Notes: a model not told the origin generated them from the letters alone. 64,000 nucleotides of DNA from Poriferisodalis sp965214215 (GCF_965214215.1 NZ_CBDCBD010000003.1:682001-746000), one strand, 5' to 3'. Positions 15,274 through 23,567 are shown, counted from the stretch's first letter. A program made the numbers and translations.

Positions 15274-16557
15274 ATGAGGCCGCCGTCGGTGAACGATCTG
15301 GCGCTTCGGATCGCGGACGTGGGTTTGCCGCATCCTTTGCTGGTCATTGCTGCCCGGGCGGCTATTGCGGCTGGGGATCCCGACTCGGCGGCCGATGAGG
15401 CGCACCGGTTGCGGCGCAGCCTGCTGGGGCCGGCTGTCAACGCCACGGGCGTACTGCTGCACACGAATCTGGGTCGAGCTCCGCTCGGCCCTCAGTACAG
15501 CCGGGCACCGCTGGGGCTGGAAGCCGGCGCCGACGGTCCGGTGCGGTTCAGCAATCTGGAATTCGATCTGGCTTCGGGGCGGCGCGGGTCGCGCACTTCG
15601 CATGCCTCGTTGCTTCTGGCGACCCTGACCGGCACTGAAGCTGCGCTGGTGGTCAACAACTGCGCTGCCGCGGTGACGCTGGTGCTGGCCGCGCTGGCGC
15701 GCGACCGCGGCGTAGCGGTGTCGCGCGGCGAGATGGTCGAGATCGGCGGGGGCTTCCGGGTGCCCGAAGTGATGGAGCAGTCAGGCGCCCGGCTCGTCGA
15801 GGTGGGCACCACCAACCGCACCCGGGCCGCCGACTACCGCGCAGCCGTCGAGCGCGACGATGTCGCTCTGCTGCTGAAGGTGCACCCCTCCAACTACCGC
15901 ATCACTGGTTTCACCGAGGAAGCCGCCGTGGCTGACCTTGCCAAGATCGGGCCGCCAGTGGTTTCGGACCTGGGCTCGGGCCTGCTCGACGAACGATGCC
16001 CGTGGTTGGGGGCGCGGCCCGACTGGCTGGCCGGTGAGCCGGGGGCACGCCAGACGCTCTCTGCGGGCGCGGCGCTGGTGACGTTCTCGGGCGACAAGCT
16101 GATGGGCGGGCCCCAAGCCGGGATCATCTGCGGTCGGGCCGACCTGATCTCCGCCTGTGCTGCTCACCCGCTGATGCGGGCTTTCCGGCCTGGATCGCTG
16201 GTGCTCGACGCACTGCAGTCGGTGGCGCTGGCCTACCTGCGGCGTGATGGGAACGCGATCCCGTTCTGGCGCATGGCCAAGGTGCCTGTCGAAGAGTTGA
16301 CCCAGCGCGCCGAGGCGCTCGGCGTCGGCCGCCCTGCTCGCACGACCGCACTCGCCGGTGCAGGTTCGCTTCCCGGCCAGGAGATCCCGTCCGCGGGCAT
16401 CGAACTCGACGGCGACCACGCTGGCGCGCTGCGGTCGCACGATCCGCCCGTCATCACCCGCGTCAACGAGCAGACGACGGTGGTTGACCTGCGCACGGTC
16501 GATCCCGCCGATGACACTGTCATCGCTGGAGCGGTCCGCCAAACGCTCAGCCGCTAG
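15274..16557 (+). CDS. selA: L-seryl-tRNA(Sec) selenium transferase
   Basis: 427-residue PLP enzyme converting Ser-tRNA(Sec) to Sec-tRNA(Sec) with selenophosphate. Diagnostic segments: NATGVLLHTNLGRAPL near residue 55, FDLASGRRGSRTSH, VVNNCAAAVTLVLAALA, SRGEMVEIGGGFRVPEVME, HPSNYRITGFT, and the PLP-lysine motif FSGDKLMGGPQAG (Lys275). The C-terminal domain ends with conserved strand/helix pattern. ATG 15274 was chosen because earlier in-frame sequence lies in the tandem repeat array. The N-terminal domain is shorter than in E. coli SelA, as in many actinobacteria. selB follows after 300 bp. Confidence 0.95.
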   Translation: MRPPSVNDLALRIADVGLPHPLLVIAARAAIAAGDPDSAADEAHRLRRSLLGPAVNATGVLLHTNLGRAPLGPQYSRAPLGLEAGADGPVRFSNLEFDLASGRRGSRTSHASLLLATLTGTEAALVVNNCAAAVTLVLAALARDRGVAVSRGEMVEIGGGFRVPEVMEQSGARLVEVGTTNRTRAADYRAAVERDDVALLLKVHPSNYRITGFTEEAAVADLAKIGPPVVSDLGSGLLDERCPWLGARPDWLAGEPGARQTLSAGAALVTFSGDKLMGGPQAGIICGRADLISACAAHPLMRAFRPGSLVLDALQSVALAYLRRDGNAIPFWRMAKVPVEELTQRAEALGVGRPARTTALAGAGSLPGQEIPSAGIELDGDHAGALRSHDPPVITRVNEQTTVVDLRTVDPADDTVIAGAVRQTLSR

Positions 16558-16646
16558 AGCCAAACCGCCCGCAGGCGGGATGCATCTTGGCCCGCGCACG
16601 CGATCAGAAAACTATGAAAGTGATCGAAACTCTTTCTGTCAGCATA

Positions 16647-16680
16647 ACGAGAGCCGCACCCCGGAGAGTGCGGCTCTCGT
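16647..16680 (+). terminator. 13-bp perfect hairpin after selA
   Basis: ACGAGAGCCGCAC and its exact complement with an eight-base loop, 90 bases after the selA stop and directly abutting the tRNA-like sequence. No T-run follows. It may end selA transcription or be a processing structure for the downstream RNA. Confidence 0.6.
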
Positions 16681-16753
16681 GGGCCTAGCGCTGGTGCGCC
16701 GAGCTGGTTTGATACCCCTGCCTCGGACGGTTCGATTCCGTCTAGGTCCACCA
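16681..16753 (+). tRNA. tRNA-like sequence (degenerate or non-standard)
   Basis: 73 nt with a full 7-bp acceptor (GGGCCTA with TAGGTCC, one G-U), a perfect 5-bp T-stem GACGG/CCGTC with loop TTCGATT, discriminator A and an encoded CCA. The centre does not fold normally. The D-stem is at best 3 bp, and the anticodon stem has only three pairs if the loop is TTGATAC (anticodon GAT). The acceptor resembles tRNA-Ile(GAU). It lies between selA and selB, next to a strong hairpin. It could be a decayed tRNA, an integration remnant or an unusual functional tRNA. Confidence 0.45.
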
Positions 16754-16857
16754 GCGACCTTACGGTCGCGTCAACAAACTACACAAGTCGATTCCTGGGC
16801 CGCGACTAACCGCCGGGCATTCGGCACCATCCGGCCTTGGCAGGGCATGCTGGCGGC

Positions 16858-18594
16858 GTGCACATCGTTGGCACCGCAGGGCACGTGGATCACGGCAAGT
16901 CGACACTGGTGCGTGCGCTCACCGGAACCGATCCCGACCGGCTGGCAGAAGAGAAGGCGCGCGGGCTCACCATCGACCTCGGCTTCGCGTTCTGCACATT
17001 GCCGTCGGGCCGGCAGGTCAGCTTCGTGGATGTCCCCGGCCACATCCGCTTCGTGAAGAACATGCTGGCCGGCGTGGGAGCGGTGGATGCCTCCCTGTTC
17101 GTCGTGGCGGCACCGGAGGGCTGGAAGCCACAGTCGGCCGAACACCTGGCGATCCTGGATCTGCTGGGCATCTCCCACGGCGTAGTGGTGCTCAGCCAGA
17201 TCGGTCTCGTCGATGACGAACTGGCCGAGCTGGCCCGGCTGGACGTCGCCGAGCATGTCGAGGGCACGTTCCTCGAGCATGCACCGGTCGTCGCCACCGA
17301 TGCGATCGACGGCACTGGGCTGGACGAGCTGCAGGGCGCGCTCGACGACCTGTGCGCTGCCACACCCACCGCAGCCGACCGTGACCGGCCTCGCTTGTGG
17401 ATCGACCGATCGTTCGCCGCCACTGGCGCGGGCCGGATCGTGACCGGCACGCTCGCGGGCGGCAGTGTTGCAGCCGGCGACGAGCTGCTGACTGCACCAG
17501 GAGGCCACCCAGCGCGGGTGCGGGCCATCCAGACCCAAGGCGCGGCAGTCGAGCGAATTGGGCCGGGTCACCGTGTCGCGCTCAATCTCACCGGTGTCGA
17601 TGCCGACGATCTGGGACGCGGCATCGCTCTGGTGCGAGGCGACCAGTGGCATCACACCCGCAGCATCGACGTCGACCTGACGGTGCTCTCCACCCTCGGC
17701 AGTGATGTGACTCGGCGGGGCGCCTACGCCCTGTACCTCGGATCGGGCGAGTGGCCGGTGCGGCTGCGGGTGCTGGGGCCCGAGCGCATCGGTCCCGGTC
17801 AGACCGGCTATGCCCGACTGCACCTGCCGGTGGCGCTGCCGCTCGTGATGGGAGACCGCTTCGTGCTGCGCGACTTCGGCCGGGGCCAAACCGTCGGCGG
17901 CGGCACCGTGCTGGATCCCGACCCGCAATTGCGGGCTTCGGTCGCCAAGCCCGACGCCCGCCTTGAACGCATGATCGCCGAGCGCGGGTGGGTCGAAGCG
18001 GCCCAACTCGAGCGGCTGACCGGCGAACGCTCCGAACCGGTGCTCGGCGACTGGGTGGCGCCGCCAGAACTGGCCGAGGCGCTGGTCGACGACCTTCGTG
18101 ACCAGATCGAGCGTGCCGGACCGCTCGGTCTGGACCTAGCTGCGCTCGACGAACGGCAGCGGCTCGCGATGGACACGCTCGACGGCGTCGTCATCGAGAC
18201 CGGCCGGGCCCGGCGCGCCGACGCAGCCGACGTTCTCGCCGACCATCCGGTCATCGCCGAGCTGGCGGCGTCGCCCTTCTCGCCGCCTGCGGTGAGCGGC
18301 GTCACCCAGCGCGAGCTCCTGGCGCTGCAAGCTCGCGGCGACCTCGTGCATGCAGACGGGATCTGGTTTGCGGCTTCCGCTGTCGAGGCGGCAGCCGTGC
18401 GGATCGCGGGCCTGCTCGGTGCTCAGCCAGACGGCGTCACCGTCGCGGAGATTCGCGAGGAGCTCGGCACAACCCGGAAGTACGCGCTGCCGCTGGTGGG
18501 CCACCTGGACCGGACGGGCGTGACGCGGCGGCGAGGAGATCTGCGCATCGCCGGACCAAGGCTGCCCGCAGTGTCCGATGGACGCGGCCCCTGA
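16858..18594 (+). CDS. selB: Selenocysteine-specific elongation factor SelB
   Basis: 578 residues. GTP-binding factor delivering Sec-tRNA to UGA codons marked by SECIS hairpins. G1 is AGHVDHGKS at the very N-terminus, G2 lies in KARGLTIDLGF, and G3 is DVPGH. Beta-barrel domains follow (about 180-350), then C-terminal winged helices that bind SECIS (about 350-578; TVAEIREELGTTRKYALPL). The G4 position, normally TKxD, reads SQIG (residues 113-116), losing both the lysine and the guanine-specifying aspartate. GTG 16858 fits the conserved VHIVGTAGHVD start; TTG 16837 is an alternative. Same strand as selA. Confidence 0.93.
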   Translation: MHIVGTAGHVDHGKSTLVRALTGTDPDRLAEEKARGLTIDLGFAFCTLPSGRQVSFVDVPGHIRFVKNMLAGVGAVDASLFVVAAPEGWKPQSAEHLAILDLLGISHGVVVLSQIGLVDDELAELARLDVAEHVEGTFLEHAPVVATDAIDGTGLDELQGALDDLCAATPTAADRDRPRLWIDRSFAATGAGRIVTGTLAGGSVAAGDELLTAPGGHPARVRAIQTQGAAVERIGPGHRVALNLTGVDADDLGRGIALVRGDQWHHTRSIDVDLTVLSTLGSDVTRRGAYALYLGSGEWPVRLRVLGPERIGPGQTGYARLHLPVALPLVMGDRFVLRDFGRGQTVGGGTVLDPDPQLRASVAKPDARLERMIAERGWVEAAQLERLTGERSEPVLGDWVAPPELAEALVDDLRDQIERAGPLGLDLAALDERQRLAMDTLDGVVIETGRARRADAADVLADHPVIAELAASPFSPPAVSGVTQRELLALQARGDLVHADGIWFAASAVEAAAVRIAGLLGAQPDGVTVAEIREELGTTRKYALPLVGHLDRTGVTRRRGDLRIAGPRLPAVSDGRGP

Positions 18595-18670
18595 GGGATG
18601 TCACGGAATGGCTGAACCCACCCTGGCGCCGGGTCGCCAAACGGTGGGTACGGAACTGGCGTTGGGGCTG

Positions 18671-18937
18671 TTAGCTGGCTTCGGTGCGAACGAGCAGCAT
18701 GTTGCGCCGCTCGATCTCGTTGCGTCCGCCCCAGATGCCATGCGCCTCGCCGACGTCCAGCGCATGATCGAGACAGTCGCTGATGACCGAGCACTGGCCG
18801 CAAATGGCCTTCGCCCGTGCCTCGCGCTCAGCCTTCTCGTCTCGCCGCTCCGTGCGGGGTGGCGGGAAGAACACCGCCGCCTGAGGTCCTCGACACGCTG
18901 CCCTGTCCTGCCATTCTTCGACCAGCAAAGCGCTCAT
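18671..18937 (-). CDS. WhiB-family Fe-S transcription regulator
   Basis: 88-residue WhiB-like protein. The four cluster-ligating cysteines are Cys15, Cys46, Cys49 and Cys55 (CGQC spacing), followed by GIWGG, the turn that contacts the sigma factor region 4. A basic C-terminus (RNEIERRN) would bind DNA. ATG 18937 has GAGGGGGA upstream. Wbl proteins are restricted to actinobacteria and their phages and act with the primary sigma factor. The short length and DRAACRG start are closest in type to WhiB1/WblE, but assignment within the family is not certain. Confidence 0.95.
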   Translation of the reverse strand: MSALLVEEWQDRAACRGPQAAVFFPPPRTERRDEKAEREARAKAICGQCSVISDCLDHALDVGEAHGIWGGRNEIERRNMLLVRTEAS

Positions 18938-18958
18938 ATGTCCCCCTCGTCGCAGGGG

Positions 18959-18987
18959 ACACTAGAACACGGAAAATCGCTTGACAA
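18959..18987 (-). promoter_or_regulatory. Sigma-70 type promoter for whiB
   Basis: On the minus strand, TTGTCA (18987-18982), a 17-base spacer and TAGTGT (18964-18959) lie 22 bases before the whiB start. It is the clearest -35/-10 pair I found in the window. The surrounding sequence is unusually AT-rich for this genome. Confidence 0.55.
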
Positions 18988-19109
18988 GAGGTAAACGAAA
19001 CCTCATTCGGTTTCGGAAACCGTCGCATCGGCCCGTTTTCGTCAGGCGACGCGGCGGTATCTACCAGTTCATCAGGACTGTTTTCACTTCCCGCTCTTGT
19101 TCGCTGCGC

Positions 19110-20543
19110 TCACGGGCCGCTCGGGCCACGGCCTCGCTCTTCGCTCGGCCGCCGCCTCATCTCCCGGTAGTCCACGGCCGCGCCTTCGAGCGGCTCCACC
19201 TCCAGCACGACCCCGATCAGGCCGCTGACGCGCAAGGGTTCGCCGGCTTGCAAGGGCGTGAGACGGTTCACCCTCGCCCGCCACCGGGCGCCATGGACTT
19301 CGACGGTTCCGTCGGGATCGATGTCGGTCACGGCGTGCCCCTCGACCCCGATCAGCCACTCCCGGCCCACCGTGGCAGTGCCGTAGCGGGTCCGCACCAG
19401 CGATGGCAATCCCGACAGCACGTACACAGCGACGCCGACGAGCCCGACAAGCAACGGAATCCAGCTCATCGAGTGCTGACCGAACAGCGTCAGCGACCCG
19501 GCGAGCACTGCCACGCCGCCCACCAGGGTCCAAAAGCGCGGCACACCCGTCTGGATGTCCACCGCGAAGGCCACGAAGCCGGCAATGATCAGCGCCAGCG
19601 CCCACGGCCGGATGTCCAGCGTCCCCAAGCCGAACGCGGCGAGCAGCCCGCACGCCACTGCGACGAGTGCGGCGATGCCGATGCCACCGGTGTAGAAGTC
19701 GAGCAGCAGCAGCGACAGTCCTGCGAGCAACAGCAAGTAGGCGACCGCAGGGCTGGCAGCGGTGTGGAACAGACCGTCGAGCAGTGGCAGCTTCACGAAC
19801 GAGACCACCACATCGTCTGCGGGCGTCCGCCGGACCACGCCGTCGTCGCCGGTCACGTTCTGGCCGATCGGCGGCAGGTGGCCCTCGTCGGACATGGCGA
19901 ACAGGAACTCCCCGATCACCGGTGCCGTGCTGTGGGTCAAACCTGCACCCATGGCGGTGTCGGCGTCGTAGAAGCGCACGCTCGAACCCGAATGAAGTCC
20001 ATCGCCGTCGTGGCTGTGGACATCGCCGGTACCGGTGCCGGTGCCGTGAGCATGAACGAAACCCTCGACTGCCGTGAAATCGCCGATGCGCCCTCCCGGA
20101 GCGATCGCGGCGAAGTCGGCCGAGGTGACCAAGTGAGCGGCGCCTCCCAGCGCCTGCGCCCCGCTGGGGCCGACCCAGACGCCTACCGGCAGGTGCGCGA
20201 GGCGCACGTTGTCTGCCAATTCGACCAGCTCATCGTCGTCGAGGGTGCTGCCTGCGCTGTCGATCTGGAGCACCACGCCGATCGCGTGGAGACCCGACGC
20301 GGAAACGAGCTGTCTCTTGATGTAGGACGCCATAATCGGATCAATGAGCCCGCTGACTTCCACCACCACGATCAACCGCGGACGCTCTTCGCCGACAATG
20401 TGGGGGGTATCGGACTCGTGTGAGTCGGGGGTCGACTCATCGTGAGCAGACGCCGGAGCGGCAGCCAAGCCCATCACCGCACTCAGCAGCAGAATCAAGG
20501 CCCCGAGGCGCGCGAACCGGCGGCGGTGCTGACGTGCGTTCAC
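19110..20543 (-). CDS. NfeD-family membrane protein (ClpP-like/NfeD fusion)
   Basis: 477 residues from GTG 20543 (AGGGAG seven bases upstream). Signal sequence about 8-35 (ARLGALILLLSAVMGLAAAP) ending ASAHDES. A ClpP/crotonase-like domain follows (about 55-180; RLIVVVEVSGLIDP, QIDSAGSTLDDDELVELADN). A His/Gly-rich insert (HAHGTGTGTGDVHSHDGDG) precedes about five membrane segments (250-400), and a C-terminal NfeD beta-barrel (VGREWLIGVEGHAV) ends it. Relatives cleave membrane-protein hydrophobic segments with a Ser-Lys dyad. Here the usual ASAG serine region reads GAQALGGAAH, so the catalytic serine seems lost. Divergent from a response regulator. Confidence 0.85.
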   Translation of the reverse strand: MNARQHRRRFARLGALILLLSAVMGLAAAPASAHDESTPDSHESDTPHIVGEERPRLIVVVEVSGLIDPIMASYIKRQLVSASGLHAIGVVLQIDSAGSTLDDDELVELADNVRLAHLPVGVWVGPSGAQALGGAAHLVTSADFAAIAPGGRIGDFTAVEGFVHAHGTGTGTGDVHSHDGDGLHSGSSVRFYDADTAMGAGLTHSTAPVIGEFLFAMSDEGHLPPIGQNVTGDDGVVRRTPADDVVVSFVKLPLLDGLFHTAASPAVAYLLLLAGLSLLLLDFYTGGIGIAALVAVACGLLAAFGLGTLDIRPWALALIIAGFVAFAVDIQTGVPRFWTLVGGVAVLAGSLTLFGQHSMSWIPLLVGLVGVAVYVLSGLPSLVRTRYGTATVGREWLIGVEGHAVTDIDPDGTVEVHGARWRARVNRLTPLQAGEPLRVSGLIGVVLEVEPLEGAAVDYREMRRRPSEERGRGPSGP

Positions 20544-20628
20544 CCAGGCTCCCTGGATTGGCGGCCGCCCGAACTCTAGAGGCGCGGCACGACGCCGGGC
20601 ACCGCCGACCCCATTACGCTGCGCCACC

Positions 20629-21015
20629 GTGACCGACGTGCTGCTGGCCACCGATGCCGATTGGGTGGTCGAAGAGGTGGCCGCCGCGCTCTCCGCTGCG
20701 GAGGTGACCTTCCGAGTGGTGCGATCAGGTCATGACGTCCGCGCAGCGGTGGAGGCGAACACCCCTGACCTGGTGATCCTGGACTTCCAGATCGGCAACA
20801 TGGGCGGCATGGCCACCTGCTTGGATCTGCGCCTCGAATCAGGCGTGGGCAGGCTGCCGCGGGTGCCCGTGCTGATGCTCGCCGATCGGGAGGCCGACAT
20901 CTTTCTGGCCCGACGCTCGGAGGCGGATGCTTGGTTGGTCAAACCGATCAACCCGCTGCTGCTGCGACGCACCGCGCAGGAACTGTTGGGGCGCGACGCC
21001 GCGAGCACCCCGTGA
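20629..21015 (+). CDS. Stand-alone response-regulator receiver protein
   Basis: 128 residues, a single REC domain. The acidic pocket is unusual: instead of two acidic residues after strand 1 it has LLATDADWVVEE. The phospho-acceptor is Asp about 48 in LVILDFQIGNMGG; the conserved lysine is in AWLVKPINP, and the switch Thr/Ser position is in PVLMLADREAD (Ala-Asp). No output domain, so it would act by protein contact. GTG 20629. No kinase gene is adjacent. Actinobacterial single-domain regulators of this kind often lie near tRNA genes by chance; partner unknown. Confidence 0.85.
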   Translation: MTDVLLATDADWVVEEVAAALSAAEVTFRVVRSGHDVRAAVEANTPDLVILDFQIGNMGGMATCLDLRLESGVGRLPRVPVLMLADREADIFLARRSEADAWLVKPINPLLLRRTAQELLGRDAASTP

Positions 21016-21095
21016 GCGATCTCGCCGCCCGGTAGCGCCCGCGCTAGCAGGACCGGTAACTTCAGCCGGAGCGATTCGCTTATGGCGGTCGCAAA

Positions 21096-21169
<74 letters not shown>

Positions 21170-21185
21170 CGTCTCATGCGAGCGA

Positions 21186-21253
21186 AAGGGCTTCGCCCTC
21201 GCTCGCGACAATAGGGGCGCAAGGCTTCGCCGCGCTCGCGACAATAGGGGTGC
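21186..21253. repeat. 33-35 bp direct duplication downstream of tRNA-Pro
   Basis: Two copies (21186-21220 and 21221-21253) share GCTCGCGACAATAGGGG and GGCTTCGCC. The second ends at the start codon of the dehydrogenase gene. GACAAT could serve as a -10 box, in which case the duplication carried a promoter with it and the mRNA would be nearly leaderless. Confidence 0.7.
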
Positions 21254-21254
21254 C

Positions 21255-22244
21255 GTGCGGGTTGGGTTTGTTGGGCTTGGGAACGTCGGGGGGAAGCTGG
21301 CTTCTTCTTTGCTTCGCAATGGGATTGAGCTGGTTGTTCGCGATCTGGATCGGGCGGCTATGGCGCCTTTTCTGGATGCTGGTGCTGGTGAGGCTTCCTC
21401 GGGTGCTGAGCTGGCGGAGCGCTGCGATGTGGTGATCACTTGCCTGCCGACGCCTGCTGCGTCCGCGGCGGTGCTCGAAGCGCCTGATGGGCTGCTGGCC
21501 GGGTTCGGCCCAGCCGTCGCATCGAGCTCAGCCGGATCCGGTCCGAAGATCTGGGCTGAGATGAGCACTACCGACCACCACGAGGTGCGCCGGCTCGGTG
21601 CACGGGTGGAAGCGGCGGGGGGCGCCGCCATTGACTGCCCGGTGTCGGGCGGATGCCATCGGGCCGCCACCGGCAACATCTCGATCCTTGCCGGCGGCGA
21701 GCGCGACACCTTCGAGGCGATGCTGCCGCTGCTGCGGGCCATGGGGCGGCGCATCCTGCACACCGGGCCGCTGGGCTCGGCGTCGATTCTGAAGGTGGTG
21801 ACGAACTACCTGGCCACCGCCAACCTGGTCTCGCTGTGCGAGGCGCTGGTGACCTCCCACGCCGCAGGCATGGACTTGGCCACGACGTACGAGGCGATCC
21901 GCATCAGCTCGGGCAATTCGTTCGTCCACGAGACCGAGAGCCAGGTGATCCTGAACGGCTCGCGTGACATCAACTTCACCATGGACTTGGTGTGCAAGGA
22001 CATCGGGCTGTTCGCCGATATCGCCGCTGAGCATGGCCTGCCGCTGGAGCTGTCGCCGGTACTGGTGGACGTGTTCGCTGACGGGGCTGCCCGCTTCGGC
22101 GAGCGGGAGTGGTCGCCGAACATCATCCGGCGGCTCGAGGACGCCACTGGTAGGACCATTACGGCTCCTGGCTTTCCGGCCGAGATCGTCGATGATGAGC
22201 CTGAGGTGGCGGGTGCCGAAGTGGTGGTGCGCCGCGGCCAGTAG
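21255..22244 (+). CDS. Beta-hydroxyacid dehydrogenase (3-hydroxyisobutyrate dehydrogenase family)
   Basis: 329 residues. N-terminal Rossmann domain with GFVGLGNVGGKLA at the start and ITCLP; substrate motif IDCPVSGG near residue 130; catalytic lysine in SILKVVTNYLATANLVSLCEA; C-terminal helical dimer domain. Family members oxidise 3-hydroxyisobutyrate, tartronate semialdehyde and related short acids with NAD(P). GTG 21255 fits the conserved start; an upstream open frame runs through tRNA-Pro and is not coding. An insert ASSSAGSGPKIW lies before the STTD segment. Substrate not assignable. Confidence 0.88.
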   Translation: MRVGFVGLGNVGGKLASSLLRNGIELVVRDLDRAAMAPFLDAGAGEASSGAELAERCDVVITCLPTPAASAAVLEAPDGLLAGFGPAVASSSAGSGPKIWAEMSTTDHHEVRRLGARVEAAGGAAIDCPVSGGCHRAATGNISILAGGERDTFEAMLPLLRAMGRRILHTGPLGSASILKVVTNYLATANLVSLCEALVTSHAAGMDLATTYEAIRISSGNSFVHETESQVILNGSRDINFTMDLVCKDIGLFADIAAEHGLPLELSPVLVDVFADGAARFGEREWSPNIIRRLEDATGRTITAPGFPAEIVDDEPEVAGAEVVVRRGQ

Positions 22245-22252
22245 TTGCGCCC

Positions 22253-22333
22253 GCTGCGGAGGCGCCAGGTGCCCTCTGCTCCGGGAATCCAGCAGGTTCC
22301 AACCTCGCAGAGTTCCCCTGCCGCCTCCGCAGC
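22253..22333 (+). repeat. Hairpin element family 1, copy b
   Basis: 81 bp starting nine bases after the dehydrogenase stop, in a convergent gap. Arms GCTGCGGAGGCGCCAGG / CCTGCCGCCTCCGCAGC (one mismatch). In this copy the inner stem is GGAA/TTCC instead of GCGA/TCGC: both strands changed together, which supports base pairing of the core. Confidence 0.85.
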
Positions 22334-22394
22334 TACAGCATCTGTGCCTCTCGGCTCGCGTGCGAGGCGGCGGCGACTGTCTCGGCGCCGTGCC

Positions 22395-23414
22395 TTACGT
22401 CGCCGAGAGGACCTCGGCGACCTGGATTGCGTTGAGGGCTGCACCTTTTCGTAGGTTGTCTCCTACTACGAAGAGGGCTAGGCCGTGCTCGACGGTGGGG
22501 TCGCGGCGGATGCGGCCTACGTAGGACGGGTCTTGGCCTGCTGCTTGCAGCGGGGTTGGCACTTCGGCCAGTTCTACGCCGGGTGCATCGGCTAGCAGCT
22601 CGGTGGCTCGTTCGGGTGAGATCGGGCGTTCGAAGCGCAGGTTGAGCGACAGCGAGTGGCCCGTGAAGACCGGTACCCGCACGCAGGTGCCTGACACCGC
22701 GAGATCGGGGATTCCGAGGATCTTGCGGCTCTCGTTGCGGAGCTTCTGCTCCTCATCGGTCTCCCCGGTGCCGTCGTCGACGAAGCTGCCTGCCTGAGCG
22801 AGCACGTTGTGGGCGATCGGGCCGGGGAACTTGTCGTGCGGGGGATGGACAGCGGCACCTCCGTCATAGGTGAGCGCAGCCACCCCGTCGATCGTTGCGT
22901 CGAGCGCGCGGTCGAGTTCGTCGACGCCTGCGAGGCCTGCTCCTGACACCGCCTGGTAGGTCGCGGCCACCATCGACACCAAACCGGCTTCGGCATGCAG
23001 CGGCGCCAGCACGGGCATCGCGGCCATCGTCGTGCAGTTGGGGTTGGCGATGATTCCCTTGGGGGCGTTGAACGCCTCTTTGGCGTTGACCTCTGGCACC
23101 ACGAGCGGGACGTCGGGATCCATGCGCCAAGCCGAGGAGTTGTCGATGACCGTCGGGCCCTGGGAGGCGACGTGCTCGGAGATTGCCAGCGACGTGGTCT
23201 TACCTGCGGAGAAGAGCGCTATGTCGAGGTCGCTGTAGTCGGCTTCAGCGGCATTCTCGACGGCTATCTCACTGCCGTTCCACTGGATCTTGCGGCCTGC
23301 TGAGCGCGCTGACGCGAACAGACGCAGCTCGTCGATGGGGAAGCTTCGCTCGGCCAAAATGGCCTGCATGACGCCGCCGACCTGACCGGTGGCGCCGACG
23401 ATTCCTACACGCAT
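22395..23414 (-). CDS. asd: Aspartate-semialdehyde dehydrogenase
   Basis: 339 residues. Reduces aspartyl phosphate to aspartate semialdehyde in the lysine/threonine/methionine pathway. Visible: NADP-binding GIVGATGQVGGVM at the N-terminus, FSAGKTTS, NSSAWRMDPDVPLVVPEVN, the catalytic cysteine in NPNCTT, the QAVSGAGLAGVDEL loop and the substrate-binding histidine in FTGHSLSLNLRF. ATG 23414. It lies downstream of lysC on the same strand, separated by 140 bp containing a tandem repeat. Confidence 0.97.
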   Translation of the reverse strand: MRVGIVGATGQVGGVMQAILAERSFPIDELRLFASARSAGRKIQWNGSEIAVENAAEADYSDLDIALFSAGKTTSLAISEHVASQGPTVIDNSSAWRMDPDVPLVVPEVNAKEAFNAPKGIIANPNCTTMAAMPVLAPLHAEAGLVSMVAATYQAVSGAGLAGVDELDRALDATIDGVAALTYDGGAAVHPPHDKFPGPIAHNVLAQAGSFVDDGTGETDEEQKLRNESRKILGIPDLAVSGTCVRVPVFTGHSLSLNLRFERPISPERATELLADAPGVELAEVPTPLQAAGQDPSYVGRIRRDPTVEHGLALFVVGDNLRKGAALNAIQVAEVLSAT

Positions 23415-23465
23415 GCCAACGAGGCTACCGAGGCCCGTTCAGCAGATTCCTGTGATTTTCTTGCA

Positions 23466-23567
23466 GGTCAGTCCAGGCCGTGCCTGATTCGCCTGGTCAA
23501 TTCAGGCCGTGCCTGATTCGCCTGGTCAGTCCAGGCCGGGTCTGATTCGCCTGGTCAGTCCAGGCCG
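23466..23567. repeat. 29-bp tandem repeats derived from the lysC 3' end
   Basis: Units 23466-23494, 23495-23523, 23524-23552, and a partial that overlaps the lysC stop codon. Each unit carries GGTCAGTCCAGGCC or a near match, which on the minus strand is the last codons and stop of lysC, followed by a CTGATTCGCCT tail. It is a tandem amplification of a gene terminus. Confidence 0.9.

Noticed and set aside
16681..16753. tRNA-like 3' end as the end of a tmRNA
   Set aside because: A matching 5' acceptor half lies only 73 nt upstream and the preceding sequence is selA coding and a hairpin, leaving no room for a tag-coding region.
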